The translations under genes and the position numbers were made by a program. From contig OZ024743.1 in NCBI GenBank assembly GCA_964016885.1, positions 122,747,342 through 122,811,341 of the forward strand: DNA of 64,000 bases. Reading direction: 5' to 3'. This document shows, in pieces, positions 38,901 to 50,706 of this stretch (the stretch's first letter is position 1; every line of letters begins with the position of its first letter). The DNA is from Eledone cirrhosa (taxonomy: Eukaryota > Mollusca > Cephalopoda > Octopoda > Eledonidae). The notes under the pieces are model-generated. The model was not told the origin of the DNA. It was given only the letters and a program-made list of their open reading frames with translations, and searched no databases.

Positions 38901-40360
38901 GAATCTCAAGTTTAACACAATCAGGAATTATCATGTTATTTAATTATGTTCAACTGATAATGAACATTGATCTATTTCTATTGTTCTGTGGACTCCAGTC
39001 ATCTGTTATTGTGTTAAGTGCTAAATAGTTGCTAAAACGTAACATAGCTATAGACATATATTTTACACTATTGCTTTTTCTGTAGCTATTTAATGTATAC
39101 AAGCTAGTAATGTTTATCTTTTACAGTTTGTTTATCTTTTACTCCAGGAGAACATTCCATTGATATAAGTTGCAGTTAATATTTCTCCAAATAATGATAT
39201 GTAAATGCTTTTCAAATGATGGTTTCCCACATATGCGGACATGTCTTAAAAACTCTCAAAACTAGTGTAAAGATAACTGTATAAAACAGTATAAAAGTAT
39301 TGCTAATTGGGGTTGACTTTCTGGGGGTAAGGTTAACTAATATTCATGTTGTATAAAGATTGACTATAGATATATATATTGAATTATTTATGTATATACC
39401 ACTTCAGGTTTATATATATAACTATTTTGATAAAGAGTGCTCATATAGTTTGGGTGATGTTATTATGACTCTACTTAATAGCCTACCACACCTTATATAA
39501 TTAGTTATTTTTATGATATTGAGCTATGATAGTTGTATAGGCTTTTAGTATGTCTATTTGTATATTTGATATATAATTTTATTAATCAGAAAAATAAGAG
39601 ATAGATCACTTCAGAATAGGATACAAGTGCCATCTCATCCCTGATATCTAAAGGTGATCAACCAAAAGACATTATTTAAAATATACAATAAACTATGTTA
39701 GGAATTTCATGGTTGAATTATTCAAATATTTGTTTTTGAAATATTTTATAGGACAGGTGATGCAAAGTTTGGCAATTATCTGCTTTTGTTGTTTTTAGTT
39801 GAATAAATAAAACATAGATCTTATTTAACGACACAAAGTTTCTATACAAATGTGGAATATGATTCATGAAAGAAGTAAAAGTATAGAAGCATATATGTAA
39901 ATATAAGTTTCCTAATCAAAATGGCAATTGGCATAACTATTATTCGAGTAATATTGTTAGCTATGAACTATGGTAATCAAAATCACGAGTTGGTGACCTT
40001 TTCTAATAGTTAAGCTAAGCACATATTTTAAAGATATTAAATAATAATTTCCAGAAAGGGTAGAATGCCATACTCAACACATTTCAATGGTTTTATTTCT
40101 CATGTACATATTGAAAGGAAAGGAAATATGAATAATGACTTCCAGTAGGAGATATATTGAGAATAAAAGAAACATTGACAGCATTGATGAGCCTTAATCC
40201 TTTAACAGCAACAGCACTGATAAAGCATGCAAATGTTGCTGCAATTAAAACTATATCTCTAATGCATCTCGCATTGATTTCCGTTTGATTGCAGTATTTG
40301 AATATTTAGAAAAGAATATATTACAAATTTCATATGTTCATATGTTTTGGTCATTGTTAC
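36000..40360. other. Long repeat-poor AT-rich stretch downstream of the gene
   Basis: Over 4 kb without SINE, LINE, foldback or long microsatellite (one short TA run at 37537). No exon with both splice sites and a sustained frame found. It may hold intergenic or regulatory sequence of the gene ending at 40.9 kb. Confidence 0.5.
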
Positions 40361-40366
40361 TTTATT
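40361..40366 (-). promoter_or_regulatory. Candidate polyadenylation signal AATAAA
   Basis: AATAAA on the minus strand about 530 bases past the TGA of the terminal exon. It would give a modest AT-rich 3' UTR. Other matches lie further on (near 40.09 kb), so this is only the first reasonable candidate. Confidence 0.3.
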
Positions 40367-40895
40367 ACTATATATTGAACATTCATATAATACAAGTCAT
40401 TGGATTATCTAATATCTTAAATATGAATACATGTTTGACATGATTCCATTTCTATTAGGTATGCGTGCCATTGTGTAAAGGTCACTGGGCATGAAAATTT
40501 GATGGACACACAGGGATCTGTTAAAACTGCATGTAAGCATAAATAGGAAATCTTATCATCGTGAGTCATCATTTATATATTTTTCATCATACTGAAGTAG
40601 TGATTAAATATTGTTATAAAATTCAAGTAACAAACTACATTTTTGTAAAGATATAAAATATGATTGACATAGAACAAAAAATAGGGTTTCTGTATGTAAT
40701 AATATTTATATTTTAGAACTTGTCTTGCACGAATATATATGGCAGATAGCAGTTTAAGGAACAGTAATCCATCGAATAAGATAGAGATTATTTGTTTAAA
40801 AATGAAACAAAAATTGCTGATTCTCTGAAAATAAACCTTAAAATTATATCCCATTATTCACAGTAAATTTTTCCATGTCTGATTTATAGTTCTAT

Positions 40896-41096
40896 TCAAG
40901 TCCATCTTAATGTACCTGAAGACAAGAATGTCGTTAAATAATAGCAAGATACAGCGAAGAATATCTGATAAAACAGGCGAGGCGGCAATAAAGTGACACC
41001 ATGATCTTTGATAATGTGCGTCTCCTCTCGGCGAACGGCTGGAACGTTGATACGTACAAGTACGGTTGATTGGGTTGTTGTTGTCGTGGTAGTGGT
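40896..41096 (-). CDS. Same gene, terminal coding exon: Thr run, hydrophobic C-terminus, stop
   Basis: The acceptor TGTGTCTTTATTTCCAG opens 66 codons plus TGA, in phase with the previous exon. The peptide begins with eight threonines encoded by all four Thr codons (ACC, ACT, ACG, ACA), so the run is not a decoded microsatellite. A polar segment with VRREETHIIKDHG follows, then a hydrophobic stretch LFYQIFFAVSCYYLTTFL, then SSGTLRWT and stop. A Thr-rich stalk before a C-terminal hydrophobic segment suggests a GPI-attachment signal or a single membrane anchor; I cannot decide between them. Another frame is open for 116 codons over this region but does not match the splice phase. Confidence 0.68.
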   Translation of the reverse strand, partial: TTTTTTTTQSTVLVRINVPAVRREETHIIKDHGVTLLPPRLFYQIFFAVSCYYLTTFLSSGTLRWT

Positions 41097-41708
41097 CTGG
41101 AAATAAAGACACAAAGAAGACTGTGAATATTCTGAAGATAAATCTCATACGATATTTCAAGATGTTTTCATATGAATATACATATGCTATACACGAATGC
41201 ATACACATACATATGCATACAAGTTAGATAGATATACTAATACGTACTCATAATAGATATACTCATAAGATCAATGGCTCGCACAGTAAATAATGACGTA
41301 ACAGTTTATCTATTTCGCCAGACACAGCGTTTATAAATAAAACATCGTAAGTAAAATGCATTTATGTGTGCTGTCAGTCTAAATTCAGAATATATGGCAA
41401 TTTATATTATGAATCTTTAAGTCCACATACACGATTGCACAGTGTAAGTTTAATACAAATATAACGCGTTGGAGAAAAAGAAGCCGTACTATAACATTTG
41501 TAGATATTCTGTGCTGAACTTGAATATTTAAAAGTTAATAAATGTAGAAAAAATAGTCAGGGTGGACGTTTTAGAATGTTATATTTCTGGGCTGGAAACG
41601 TGTTTATTGTGAGCGTTATATTGTGTCGATAGGAAGGCACTAGCATTGAATGAGATCGTGTGGAGGTATTACACTGCTTTCAAATTCATCGAAACATTGT
41701 AATATCGG

Positions 41709-42085
41709 TATTAAGGAAAGAGTAAGAAAGAGTGTGTGGGTGTGAGAAAGAGAGTGTGTGGGTGTGTAAAGACTGAGTGTGTGGGTGTGAGAAGGAAGTG
41801 TGTGGGTGTGAGAAAGAGAGTGTATGGGTGTGAGAAAGAGTAAGAAAGAGTGTGTGGGAAGTGAGAAAGAGTAAGAAGGAGAATGTGTGTGTGTGAGAAA
41901 GAGTAAGATAGAGAGAGAGAGAGAGTGTGTGGGTGTGAGAAAGAGTAAGATAGAGAGAGTGTGGGTGTGAGAAGGAGTACGAAAGAGAGTGTGTGGGTAT
42001 GAGAAAGAGTAAGAAAGAGAGTGTGTGGGAGTGAGAAGGAGTAAGATAGTGTGTGGGAGTGAGAAAGACTGAATGTGTATGGGAG
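41709..42085. repeat. GA/GT minisatellite (GAGTGTGTGGGTGTGAGAAA)n
   Basis: Variable-length units built from GAGTGTGTGGGTGTGAGAAA and GAGTAAGAAA. Lies in the flank just upstream (on the minus strand) of the terminal coding exon, within the last intron. Confidence 0.9.
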
Positions 42086-42767
42086 AGGGACAAAATACAG
42101 AGCCTGTCACCTTTTGATGAGTGAAGGTTTGAAAATTAATTGGATGCCTTTTATTCTTAGTCTGTGCTCCATGCCAGTTCCGTACGGAGCACTTTAATGG
42201 AGATCGTATTTGTGTCGTACCAAAATTGATTAATTGATCTGATCTGAAGTATATTTTCATTCTGAAGAGAAACCGTAGGTTTTGTTATTGACGTGTGTCA
42301 GCAAGAGAACGACTGACCTAACACATAAAGTAAAACCTATGGCAGTCCTCAGAACTTATATTTAGCTTTATGTTTATAACACAGTCTTCGCCTGTTATTT
42401 CACATGTCTTTGTCACTTTCGTTCCTTATTCTTCAATATTATAATAATTTGTCCTCACTACATCCAATATATTGATCCAGCTGAATAGGTAAAAATGTCT
42501 TCTTACTACAAGGAAGGTTTCTGAAAGAAACGTACGACGTTGTTTCTTCACTGTGTAAGATTTATTCAACAGTTTGAACAATTTGTATGTGAATATGTAT
42601 GTGAGAAAGATATAAGTAACTGAAAAATTAATTCCTCTTCGTTGTTTGGTCCTCGATTAGACCAAAATAGCAGATAAATACTGTAATTCGTGGGTATAGT
42701 AACAAGGTTAACAAACGCAGAAGGGTTAGCTACTCATTCTAATATGCTGTGCACACAAGATAGTAGA

Positions 42768-42831
42768 GTATGATTTGAGGGAGATGTAGCTACTATTTCT
42801 AACAGGTCTAACACACACACACACATACACA

Positions 42832-42895
<64 letters not shown>

Positions 42896-43185
42896 CTCTC
42901 TCTCTCTCTCTCTCCCTCTCTCTGTCACATACGCACATACACATGTATATATGCATAGACTTTGACTGAAATTTGCGGGAGATTTGGTTCCTATTTTTAG
43001 CAGGTCTAGCCAATACATACATGCATACATTCATACATGCATACATACCTGAAACAATAGGGTGTGATTTCGGGTAAATTACTACAGAAGTCTCCCTCGT
43101 TGACCAATACATACATAGACATGCACACATAAAATAGAATGGTGTGTCTTGAGGGAGATTCAGCTGCTATTTTTTTAAATCTAAT
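42768..43185. repeat. Degenerate tandem repeat with CA/CT array inside
   Basis: The text GATTTGAGGGAGATGTAGCT-ACTATTTCTAACAGGTCTA recurs in decayed form near 42966, 43062 and 43150, separated by CA/CT (42818-42926) and CATA microsatellite blocks. Confidence 0.6.
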
Positions 43186-44569
43186 ATTCCGTTGTCACCC
43201 TATTCTACCACCACCAACGCTACCTTTGTATAATTATTTGTCCCTTTCTTTGAAGTTGTCGTCTTTGTTATTTAGCCTCAGGTTAGTCTTGGCTAATCAG
43301 GTATATGATCAAAGATGTTTTATGCACCACTATCTCATCTTGTCCTGTTAATTCCAAACTATTATCAAACGTATCATTTTTTAAGCCAGAAAGGTGTGAT
43401 TTGGTTAATATATCATGTAAGTCAAGAGACGACATATATACTTTCTCGTTGGTTCAAGTTTATGTGTTTAGTTCAGAGGAAGCAATGGTGTTGAACTGAG
43501 GAAAGGAATAAAATTTAGCTAATGAACACAGCGTAACTTTAAGCCTAAAGGTTTGTGTAGTTATTTAGGATAGATGTGAGAATGACTATATACGGCGACT
43601 GACATGATATTGACAATACGCAACGTTAAATTTATTGCGTGAATTACAAACCAATTGATGTAATATATTGCATCGTCCCTTTTTCTGAAACTAAAGTTGA
43701 TACTTTTAGTGTTAAAGAATACAACCAGCAATCTTTTAAATAAAAATATTTTCCTTAAAATGTTTTGCGGTTGAAAAAACCTACCCAAACAAATGTTATT
43801 TTCAAATTAAACACTAAAGTTAAATCTGAAAGTAATACTCTATAAATATTTGTATTTAAAGTTTTGCACGATTTCAAAAATGAGGTAAGGAACAAGTAGA
43901 AATAAAAAATAAAAATATACTAATAATTAACTGATTTCTATCTATGATTAAATTTAGTCATGAATAGCTGATTTGGATTTGTATGACGCCAAGAATCAGT
44001 ATCACGAGTCATAATGTATAGTGTAATATTATATAATAGAATGTTAGTGTGAGTATGTTTGTAAAGTAGTTTATTCTATATCGTGTGCTTTCAATTACAA
44101 ATAAATTCTCGGCCAAATATATGTATGTGAGCGTGTAGCACAGACTGAAAGGGTGATAGATAATAATTTGCATGTCTAAACAAAAATAAACGTTTTATGT
44201 TGATGATCCTTTCCCTTACAGATATACGTATTCAATCTATTTAAGCATTTATATCTAGTGTTTTAACTACTATAAGCAATTTTATGCGAATGTTGACATC
44301 ATTATTGTGTCAAACATAATAATTTCATGCAGACTGATCTATATACCCACCACACGATTTCCTGAAATTCTCTCCGTACTGCAAATTACTGGATCAGGAC
44401 AAAGTTTACAATCCTCCCACGAGTGTCATGTTTTTTAACTTATAGTGACATGATTCGTATGATATTCTTTCATTAACATGAATATTTTAACAACCTTCAA
44501 ATTTCATGACATTCCTCTTTGCAACACTACAACTGCTTTCCAGTAGGTTACGTCGCTTTGCGCCTTCAA

Positions 44570-44656
<87 letters not shown>

Positions 44657-44658
44657 AG
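44570..44658. repeat. (CA)n(TA)n microsatellite
   Basis: About 70 bp CA then TA. Confidence 0.95.
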
Positions 44659-44689
44659 TATCTATACGTACATACATATAACATATATG

Positions 44690-44932
44690 TATACAGACGT
44701 ACAGTAGTATGTATATATATATAAATATATATATACGTACATGCACACATATATATATATGTACGTATGGATTCACCGAACATTTATTATAATGCTCGGT
44801 GTGTTTGTAAACAAACATCCCGAATTAAGCCGTACAGTGTCTAGCAACAATCGTTGCTCATTTGTTCAACACTGACAAAGGAACGCTGTACTAGTTTCAA
44901 GCTTATTAGCTATCGTCAGCAATGTATACCTA
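44690..44932. repeat. Repeat F3, isolated copy
   Basis: Shares CAGACGTACAGTAGTATGTA, CACCGAACATTTATTATAAT, AAGCCGTACAGTGT and TTCAAGCTTATTAGCTATCG with the 28.9-29.9 kb cluster. Confidence 0.85.
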
Positions 44933-44937
44933 TATAT

Positions 44938-45082
44938 ATAATAAAGAACCTGGAACTAGCTGCTGAAACGGCAAGGTGACAGTTATCGGGTCACGACTCA
45001 TTATAATTTAGCTATGCTCTATTATCCCAAGTATCGAGTACTCTATTGAGTAATGGTTTAACAAGTTTTATCTGGTTCTATC

Positions 45083-45088
<6 letters not shown>
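44938..45088. repeat. Element F2, diverged copy 2
   Basis: AAAGAACCTGG, GCTGAAACGGC, GGGTCACGACTC and the tail with CCAAGTATCGAGTACTCTAT and ATCTGG. The stem is decayed. Confidence 0.65.

Positions 45089-45089
<1 letters not shown>

Positions 45090-45150
<61 letters not shown>
45090..45150. repeat. (TA)n microsatellite
   Basis: Pure TA array between F2 copies. Confidence 0.95.
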
Positions 45151-45152
<2 letters not shown>

Positions 45153-45349
45153 TTCCCGACTATACTTGTTTCACACATGTGGTTAGTAAATAATATTTTT
45201 TGGGGGTATTGTTTAATGATTCTGAGGAAATCAGTAGAGAGGAATAAAATGGCACTTCTCTCTGTATTTGAAGGAAACGTTCGTAAATCTATTACAAAAT
45301 GTAAGTAAACCCTGGTTATTTTATTCATAATATGTATATATATATATAT

Positions 45350-45518
45350 ATAGGAAAAGAGCCAGGTCCCTCGACAGCTAGGTCTAGCTGTCGAAACGGC
45401 CGGAGCTCAGCCATCGGCGTCATGACTCTTTTCCTATGACCCACTCTGCTACCCTAAATATTGAGTACTCGGGTGCGTTATGGTCCATCTGGTATCTTAC
45501 CACACCCTCTTTGTTATA
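45350..45518. repeat. Element F2, copy 3
   Basis: GGAAAAGAGCCAGG, CTAGCTGTCGAAACGGCCGG, AGCTCAGCC, ATGACTCTTTTCC and a tail nearly identical to the 27.76 kb copy (TCCATCTGGTATCTTACCAC, ACCCTCTTTGT). Confidence 0.85.
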
Positions 45519-46293
45519 CATATATATATATACATATATATATATGTATATTCAACACACACCCCCCTTAGCAAGTAAAGGCAATTATAGAAGTGTCACA
45601 ACTAGGGAGCAAATAGTCTATATCCTGATACTAGACATTTTTACTGTTTAATGTACCAGTCAAATTAATCACAATCTACTAGAGCGAAATGTGTAACAAT
45701 ATTTCTTATTTTACCATCTCTTCTGTCACTCTCACGTGTTTCAATAAATATATAAGGATTGCGTCTGTTATAATTTTTTCTTTTATTCTAAATGTATGTA
45801 TGATTATTACTCCTATACTCTTTTACCTGTTCCAGCCGCCCGTCTGAGGTCACCCCGGGGCATGTATTTCTATATAATTCATTGTTCTTACAAAGTATAT
45901 GAGCACATATGCTTCCGGTTTCCCATACATCCTGCTGATTCTTTTTTTCTAACATTCGTCTCTTTCAGTTTATTGGAGCTAAATGCTATTGAAATATCAA
46001 TTCATGAGTTGTGATGACATGCTACGTGTAAGTTGTTTTGTTAAGGTGTTATATCTAGAAAGTTTATTTCGGTGCTATGTGTATCGTCGGTGGAATGTTT
46101 ACTCAAGTAGAAGATTTTATAATCAATATGACGTCGACAATCCAACGCCTGCTTTATGTTTAAGAGTTATAAGATTACTGTTTTATTAACCAGGTTTCTC
46201 TCTTTTATTAGGTTCCAGTTTTCTCTTTTTCATTATGTTCTAAATAAGCGCAGCAGTATCGAGTTGTCACATTAACAATGCGTTTGGGTCACA

Positions 46294-46875
46294 ATGTCTG
46301 AACGCAGTACCAGGGACTGGTTCACACTCTTCCGCCCCAGTGATTACAACCTTGAAGATCAACCACGCGCAGGGCGCCCATCCATCTTCAATGACGAGGC
46401 AACTATGTGAGCTGCTAGAGGCGGCCCCACACCAGGCATCATGCAAAGTGCTTGGGGGTATCTAAAATATTCATCCTAAATCACTTGCATGCAGTAGGGA
46501 AGTTGCGCAAGCTGGATCAATTGGTGCCCCACAATCCGAATGACCGTAATGGTGACAGTCTGTAGGCAGCTGTGAATTCCCTGCTCTCCTACCATCGTAC
46601 AACCACCTGGTTACATTCCATTGCCGCTGGGGATGAAAAATGGTGTCTCTACGTTAATGTCAATCGCAAGCGAACGGAAGTTGAGAAATAGAGTGCACCA
46701 CAATGGCAAGCAAATGTTGGCCCCCATTCTCGCAAAGCCCTACTGAGCGTGTGATGGGACTGGAAAGGTGTCATCGTCTACGAGCTGCTCCCACCAAACA
46801 CCAGTATAATTTGCGACGTCTGTTGCCAACAACTTCACTGAATGGCGGCGAGAATCGCACTGTTATCGAGAAAAT
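46294..46875 (+). pseudogene. mariner-type transposase pseudogene
   Basis: Plus-strand pieces in shifting frames: MSERSTRDWFTLFRPSDYNL, EDQPRAGRPS (linker to the catalytic domain), KLRKLDQLVPHNPNDRN, HSIAAGDEKWCLYVNVNRKR (contains the GDEKW box with a catalytic Asp), ALLSV-WDWKGVIVYELLPP and QQLH. This order is the mariner family of Tc1/mariner elements. Stops and frameshifts are present throughout, and the terminal inverted repeats were not found, so it is an old relic. It lies in the last intron of the minus-strand gene, in the opposite orientation. Confidence 0.85.
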
Positions 46876-46879
46876 AAAA

Positions 46880-48000
46880 TAAAATTATATTCAATACTTG
46901 TATTTTGAAATATGTTTTGATATATTTTCGTGAAACAGAAGTGGGCTAAGAGATATATTGCATCAAGTGTATAATATATTTAAGTGTATAATATATATGT
47001 AATAAATAAAAATATCAATCATGCTCAATGAACGGAGTACACATGCAAAGGGTCGATTGGCAACATTGGTAGAGCTATCTTCATTTTAGTGGACTAAAAC
47101 CTAACAGATAGATTTTAATTCTTGATTTGAAAAAGAAAGGGACCAGGCCATAGCCTTTTCAGAACGCCCAGAATTGTCAATGTTGTTGAGGATAGCTTAA
47201 TTTTCTGCAGATCAAAGTACATGTTGAATACATGAGCAGGGCAGGAATTTAAGAGAGTAACATTTCTAGTGACGAAGGATTGGATGTATTGTTTTGTTCG
47301 AGATTTCAGGCTGTAGTAAATGAGCTTTAAGGGGCAACAGTTAAGTGTTGCTGAGTGTGTGACGTAACTTGGAGGACCATATTAAATTTGTGAAGTGATT
47401 GAGAGAGAGGTCACAGTGTATATGTGGGTTCGTGTTTGTACCGTTTATAACAGAAGTCCAATATCCTTTGATTGAGATTCGGTCACGAATATAACGACTT
47501 CATTGCATTGTCTCAGGAGTGTAACTTTATTGTGTAACATTATCCAGTAACTGTTTAGAGCTAAGATAATTCTGTGCGTTGTTTGGGATGCAGTCTTGTA
47601 TGTAATACAAATGTGAAGTTAACACGAAAGGTCTGTCATTGGCCGTAATGTCTAGCATTCGTAGCTAATTTGATGGCTTTAGTTGATTGTTGTTCATGAG
47701 CAGGAGGTGGGATAAGGAAAGAGACTGGCTCATAGATTGGATTCATTTAACGGACTTTTTCGCTCCTGAAATGTAACTGTTGGAATAGTCTTTTGCGTAA
47801 CATCGATACTATTAGTACTCATAGAAAACTACAGACAGCAGAGACATCAGAATGTCAAAATGCCAGCCATATAATTAGACGAAGATGGTGTGTACCAATC
47901 TTTTTAAATTGCAAGACGAATGAAAAAAAAAAGACAAACGTTATTATTCAACCAGTGTCAGTATATATGTACTATAATATAAGGCATATTTTCTCTACTT
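46880..48000. other. Intronic stretch without recognised element
   Basis: Between the mariner relic and the 48.0 kb exon. No repeat family identified. Confidence 0.45.
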
Positions 48001-48002
48001 AC

Positions 48003-48141
48003 CGTTACTGGATCCTTCAAAACACACTGTCCACTTTTCATTATCATAGGAGTGAGTAAATACTCAACCAGTTCACCAGCATCTTTACCACATTTATCTG
48101 AGATAGCGCCTTCTATACATTTATGAACGCGTTTCACATTG
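48003..48141 (-). CDS. Same gene, exon 5 (139 nt) with the second Cys motif
   Basis: This is the best-supported exon. The acceptor is TTCTGTTATTCTGATTTCAG and the donor GTAAGTAG. It holds one base plus 46 codons and ends on a codon boundary. The peptide runs NVKRVHKCIEGAISDKCGKD, then AGELVEYLLTPMIMKSGQC, then VLKDPVT. The Cys-x8-Cys-Gly element repeats the layout of CIEDFKSKC in the 60.8 kb exon, which suggests two half-domains. GC content is higher than in the flanking introns. The next intron (about 6.9 kb) contains a mariner relic and several foldback repeats. Confidence 0.78.
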
Positions 48142-48249
48142 CTGAAATCAGAATAACAGAAAATTATTAAACTGTACGTGTTTATGAAGCAAAAGAGGGA
48201 TAGTAATGAGTTAGGAATTCAAAAATATTAACAATAAAGAGTGAGTTAA

Positions 48250-48500
48250 AGAGTGTGTCTGTGTATGTCTTTCTCTCTGTGTATGTATGTGTGTGTGTGT
48301 GTATGTGTGTGTGTGTTTGACGTGTAAGATAAGAGTGGGAGAGAGCGAGATAGAAAGATACATAGATAGATAGAGACAGAGTGAGAGAGAGATAAAGAGA
48401 TAGATAGATACATAGATAGATAGAGAGAGAGAGAGAAAGAGAGAGAAAGAGAGAGAGAGGAGAGAGAGAGAGAGGAGAGAGAGGGAGAGAGAGAGAGAGA
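48250..48500. repeat. (GT)n and (GA)n/(GATA)n compound array
   Basis: GT, GATA and GAGA blocks; poly-Leu/Ser frames here are artefacts. Confidence 0.93.
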
Positions 48501-49058
48501 AACAAGAAAAATACATTCATGAAATGAACATGTGAAAGATCACTCTGGGTTCCATAAGTTTCAAATTAGTTTGGGATCATTTACTGCAGCTGAAATATAA
48601 AACCTCCTCACTGAGTCGTGCCGATGGCATCTAATTTACCATCATGTGACTTCCATACAGTTAGAGTAATGACATATATCTTGAAAGTTGAGCATAACAC
48701 CATATTTTCTGTCGTTTAATGTCATAGTACATTAGAGTACATCAAGTAGAAAATATTAGTTATTCCTATATTTTAGGTCAGCTGTGTTAGAATCAGTTTA
48801 GCATCATAATCATTATATAATTCGCAATGATACTGTAGGTACTACAGGCTTTCTGAATCACTTAGCTTTAAATCATTAGGCGATTTAAATTGTTAAACCA
48901 AGATTTTAGCAAGACTTAATACAATAAATCAAATTCCTCGACAGATATAATGTTCCATCTCCAGAGAATTAAACTTAGAGAAAGAGATGAGAGTTCTATA
49001 TCAAGTTGTTTATATGTGTGTACATTCGTAGACATACACATGCACACATATATGCATA

Positions 49059-49063
<5 letters not shown>

Positions 49064-49094
<31 letters not shown>

Positions 49095-49194
49095 TGTATG
49101 TATGTATGTATGTATGTATGTATGTATGTATGTATGCATGTATGTATGTATGTAATGTATGTATGTATGTATGTATGTATGTAATGTATGTATG

Positions 49195-49225
<31 letters not shown>

Positions 49226-49310
49226 TGTATGTATGTAATGTATGTATGTATGTATGTATGTATGTATGTATGTATGTATGTATGTGGGTGGGTGTGTGTG
49301 TGTCTGTGTA
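49064..49310. repeat. (ATGT)n tetranucleotide array with TAATG interruptions
   Basis: About 55 ATGT units with four extra-base TAATG interruptions and one ATGC variant, then a GT tail. Confidence 0.95.
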
Positions 49311-49589
49311 TGTGTAGTGTATGCATATATTATATGTATGTATGTAGATATTTATGTATATACTTAGTAACAATAGAATAAAGTCACACATACACACACG
49401 TGAAAATACATACACACAAACAAGCGTACACGCTCACATATATAGAATCAATAGAAAAAAATGTCACATTCACACACACGCACTCACTAACGGGCACATA
49501 TATGCATAAAAAACAAAGAACTCTTTCTCTCTCACACACTATTATGCACACACCAACTATATACGACTCAGAGACACCCACGTGCTCAT

Positions 49590-49711
49590 CTTAAATTATA
49601 TTCATTTTGTGTATAGTAACATGACATGTTTTCTGTTACTAAACATTTACCTACATGTCGATGATTTACAGGCACAAATACACACACACACACGCACACA
49701 CACACACGCAT

Positions 49712-49754
<43 letters not shown>

Positions 49755-49762
49755 CACACACA

Positions 49763-49812
<50 letters not shown>

Positions 49813-50141
49813 CACACAAACTAAAGCAATATGGCACATCTACCAATTTCAGCCGTTCGACACACACGCACACAACCAGACACATACCTCACCTGAACCC
49901 TCCTCTTCGATCCCACTTGAATACCGGACACCTCACCAATCATTCCCAAACTAACAATCTTTTCCCAACTTTCACACACATGTGCCTACCTCTTTTCTCC
50001 CTATACGGACTTTCCTGACAAAAGACTTCCGTCAGAAACATAGACCCCCTACTCCATTTCCTTTAAGCGTGAACCTTATAAACCTTTCTATCTGTGCACC
50101 CCTATGTTTGTTTTGTTTCATCTATCAACTATATATATATG

Positions 50142-50209
<68 letters not shown>

Positions 50210-50222
50210 CGTGTGTCTGTGT

Positions 50223-50274
<52 letters not shown>

Positions 50275-50350
50275 ATGATCGACATGTAGGTAAATGTTTA
50301 GTAACAGAAAACGTGTCCTGTTACTATACCCAAAATGAATATAATTTAAG
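49590..50350. repeat. Inverted repeat enclosing two CA/GT arrays
   Basis: 80-bp arms at 49590-49669 and 50272-50350, about 95% identical as inverted copies (CTTAAATTATATTCATTTTG, AAACATTTACCTACATGTCG). Just inside each arm is a microsatellite, CA on the left (49675-49820) and GT on the right (50141-50271), so these also pair. The central 49821-50140 is unique. Confidence 0.88.
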
Positions 50351-50429
50351 AGATAAAACATGTAAATAGTCTAATATAATCACATAGTCATAGAGAAACC
50401 AAGATCTTCGACGGCAAAATCTGCATATT

Positions 50430-50551
50430 AATTTATGAGTTCAAATCGCGCCAAGGTTAACTTTACCTTTCATCCTCATGGGGTCGATGAAATAAAGTAC
50501 CAGTAATGCACTGGGTAATTGCTGGCCTTGTGCCAAAAGTAGAAACAATTA
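50430..50551 (+). repeat. 5'-truncated SINE S1
   Basis: From the B-box GAGTTCAAATCGCGCC through GGGTCGATGAAATAAAGTAC to the tail GCTGGCCTTGTGCCAAAAGT. Confidence 0.92.
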
Positions 50552-50706
50552 ATTTATATAGGTATTTCATTGTACTTAAAAATTTATATATAAAACTCGT
50601 TCAATTTCTTTTCATCTCCCATATATGAGTGAAGTCTTGTACCGAATTTAGGAAAACATCAGTTAGTTATCAATTTAAGAAAAAAAGACTTTTGTTAACT
50701 TCGGAC

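Noticed and set aside
40858..41208. 116-codon minus ORF starting with a signal-peptide-like segment
   Set aside because: It reads through the acceptor at 41097 in a different frame from the phase-consistent exon; the hydrophobic start is likely intronic.
45970..46028. Plus-strand exon-like block between TTCGTCTCTTTCAG and GTAAGTTG
   Set aside because: Splice-like borders are good but all three frames contain stops, so it cannot be an internal coding exon.
49064..49310. Possible CRISPR-like array
   Set aside because: It is a pure tetranucleotide repeat without spacers, in a eukaryotic context.
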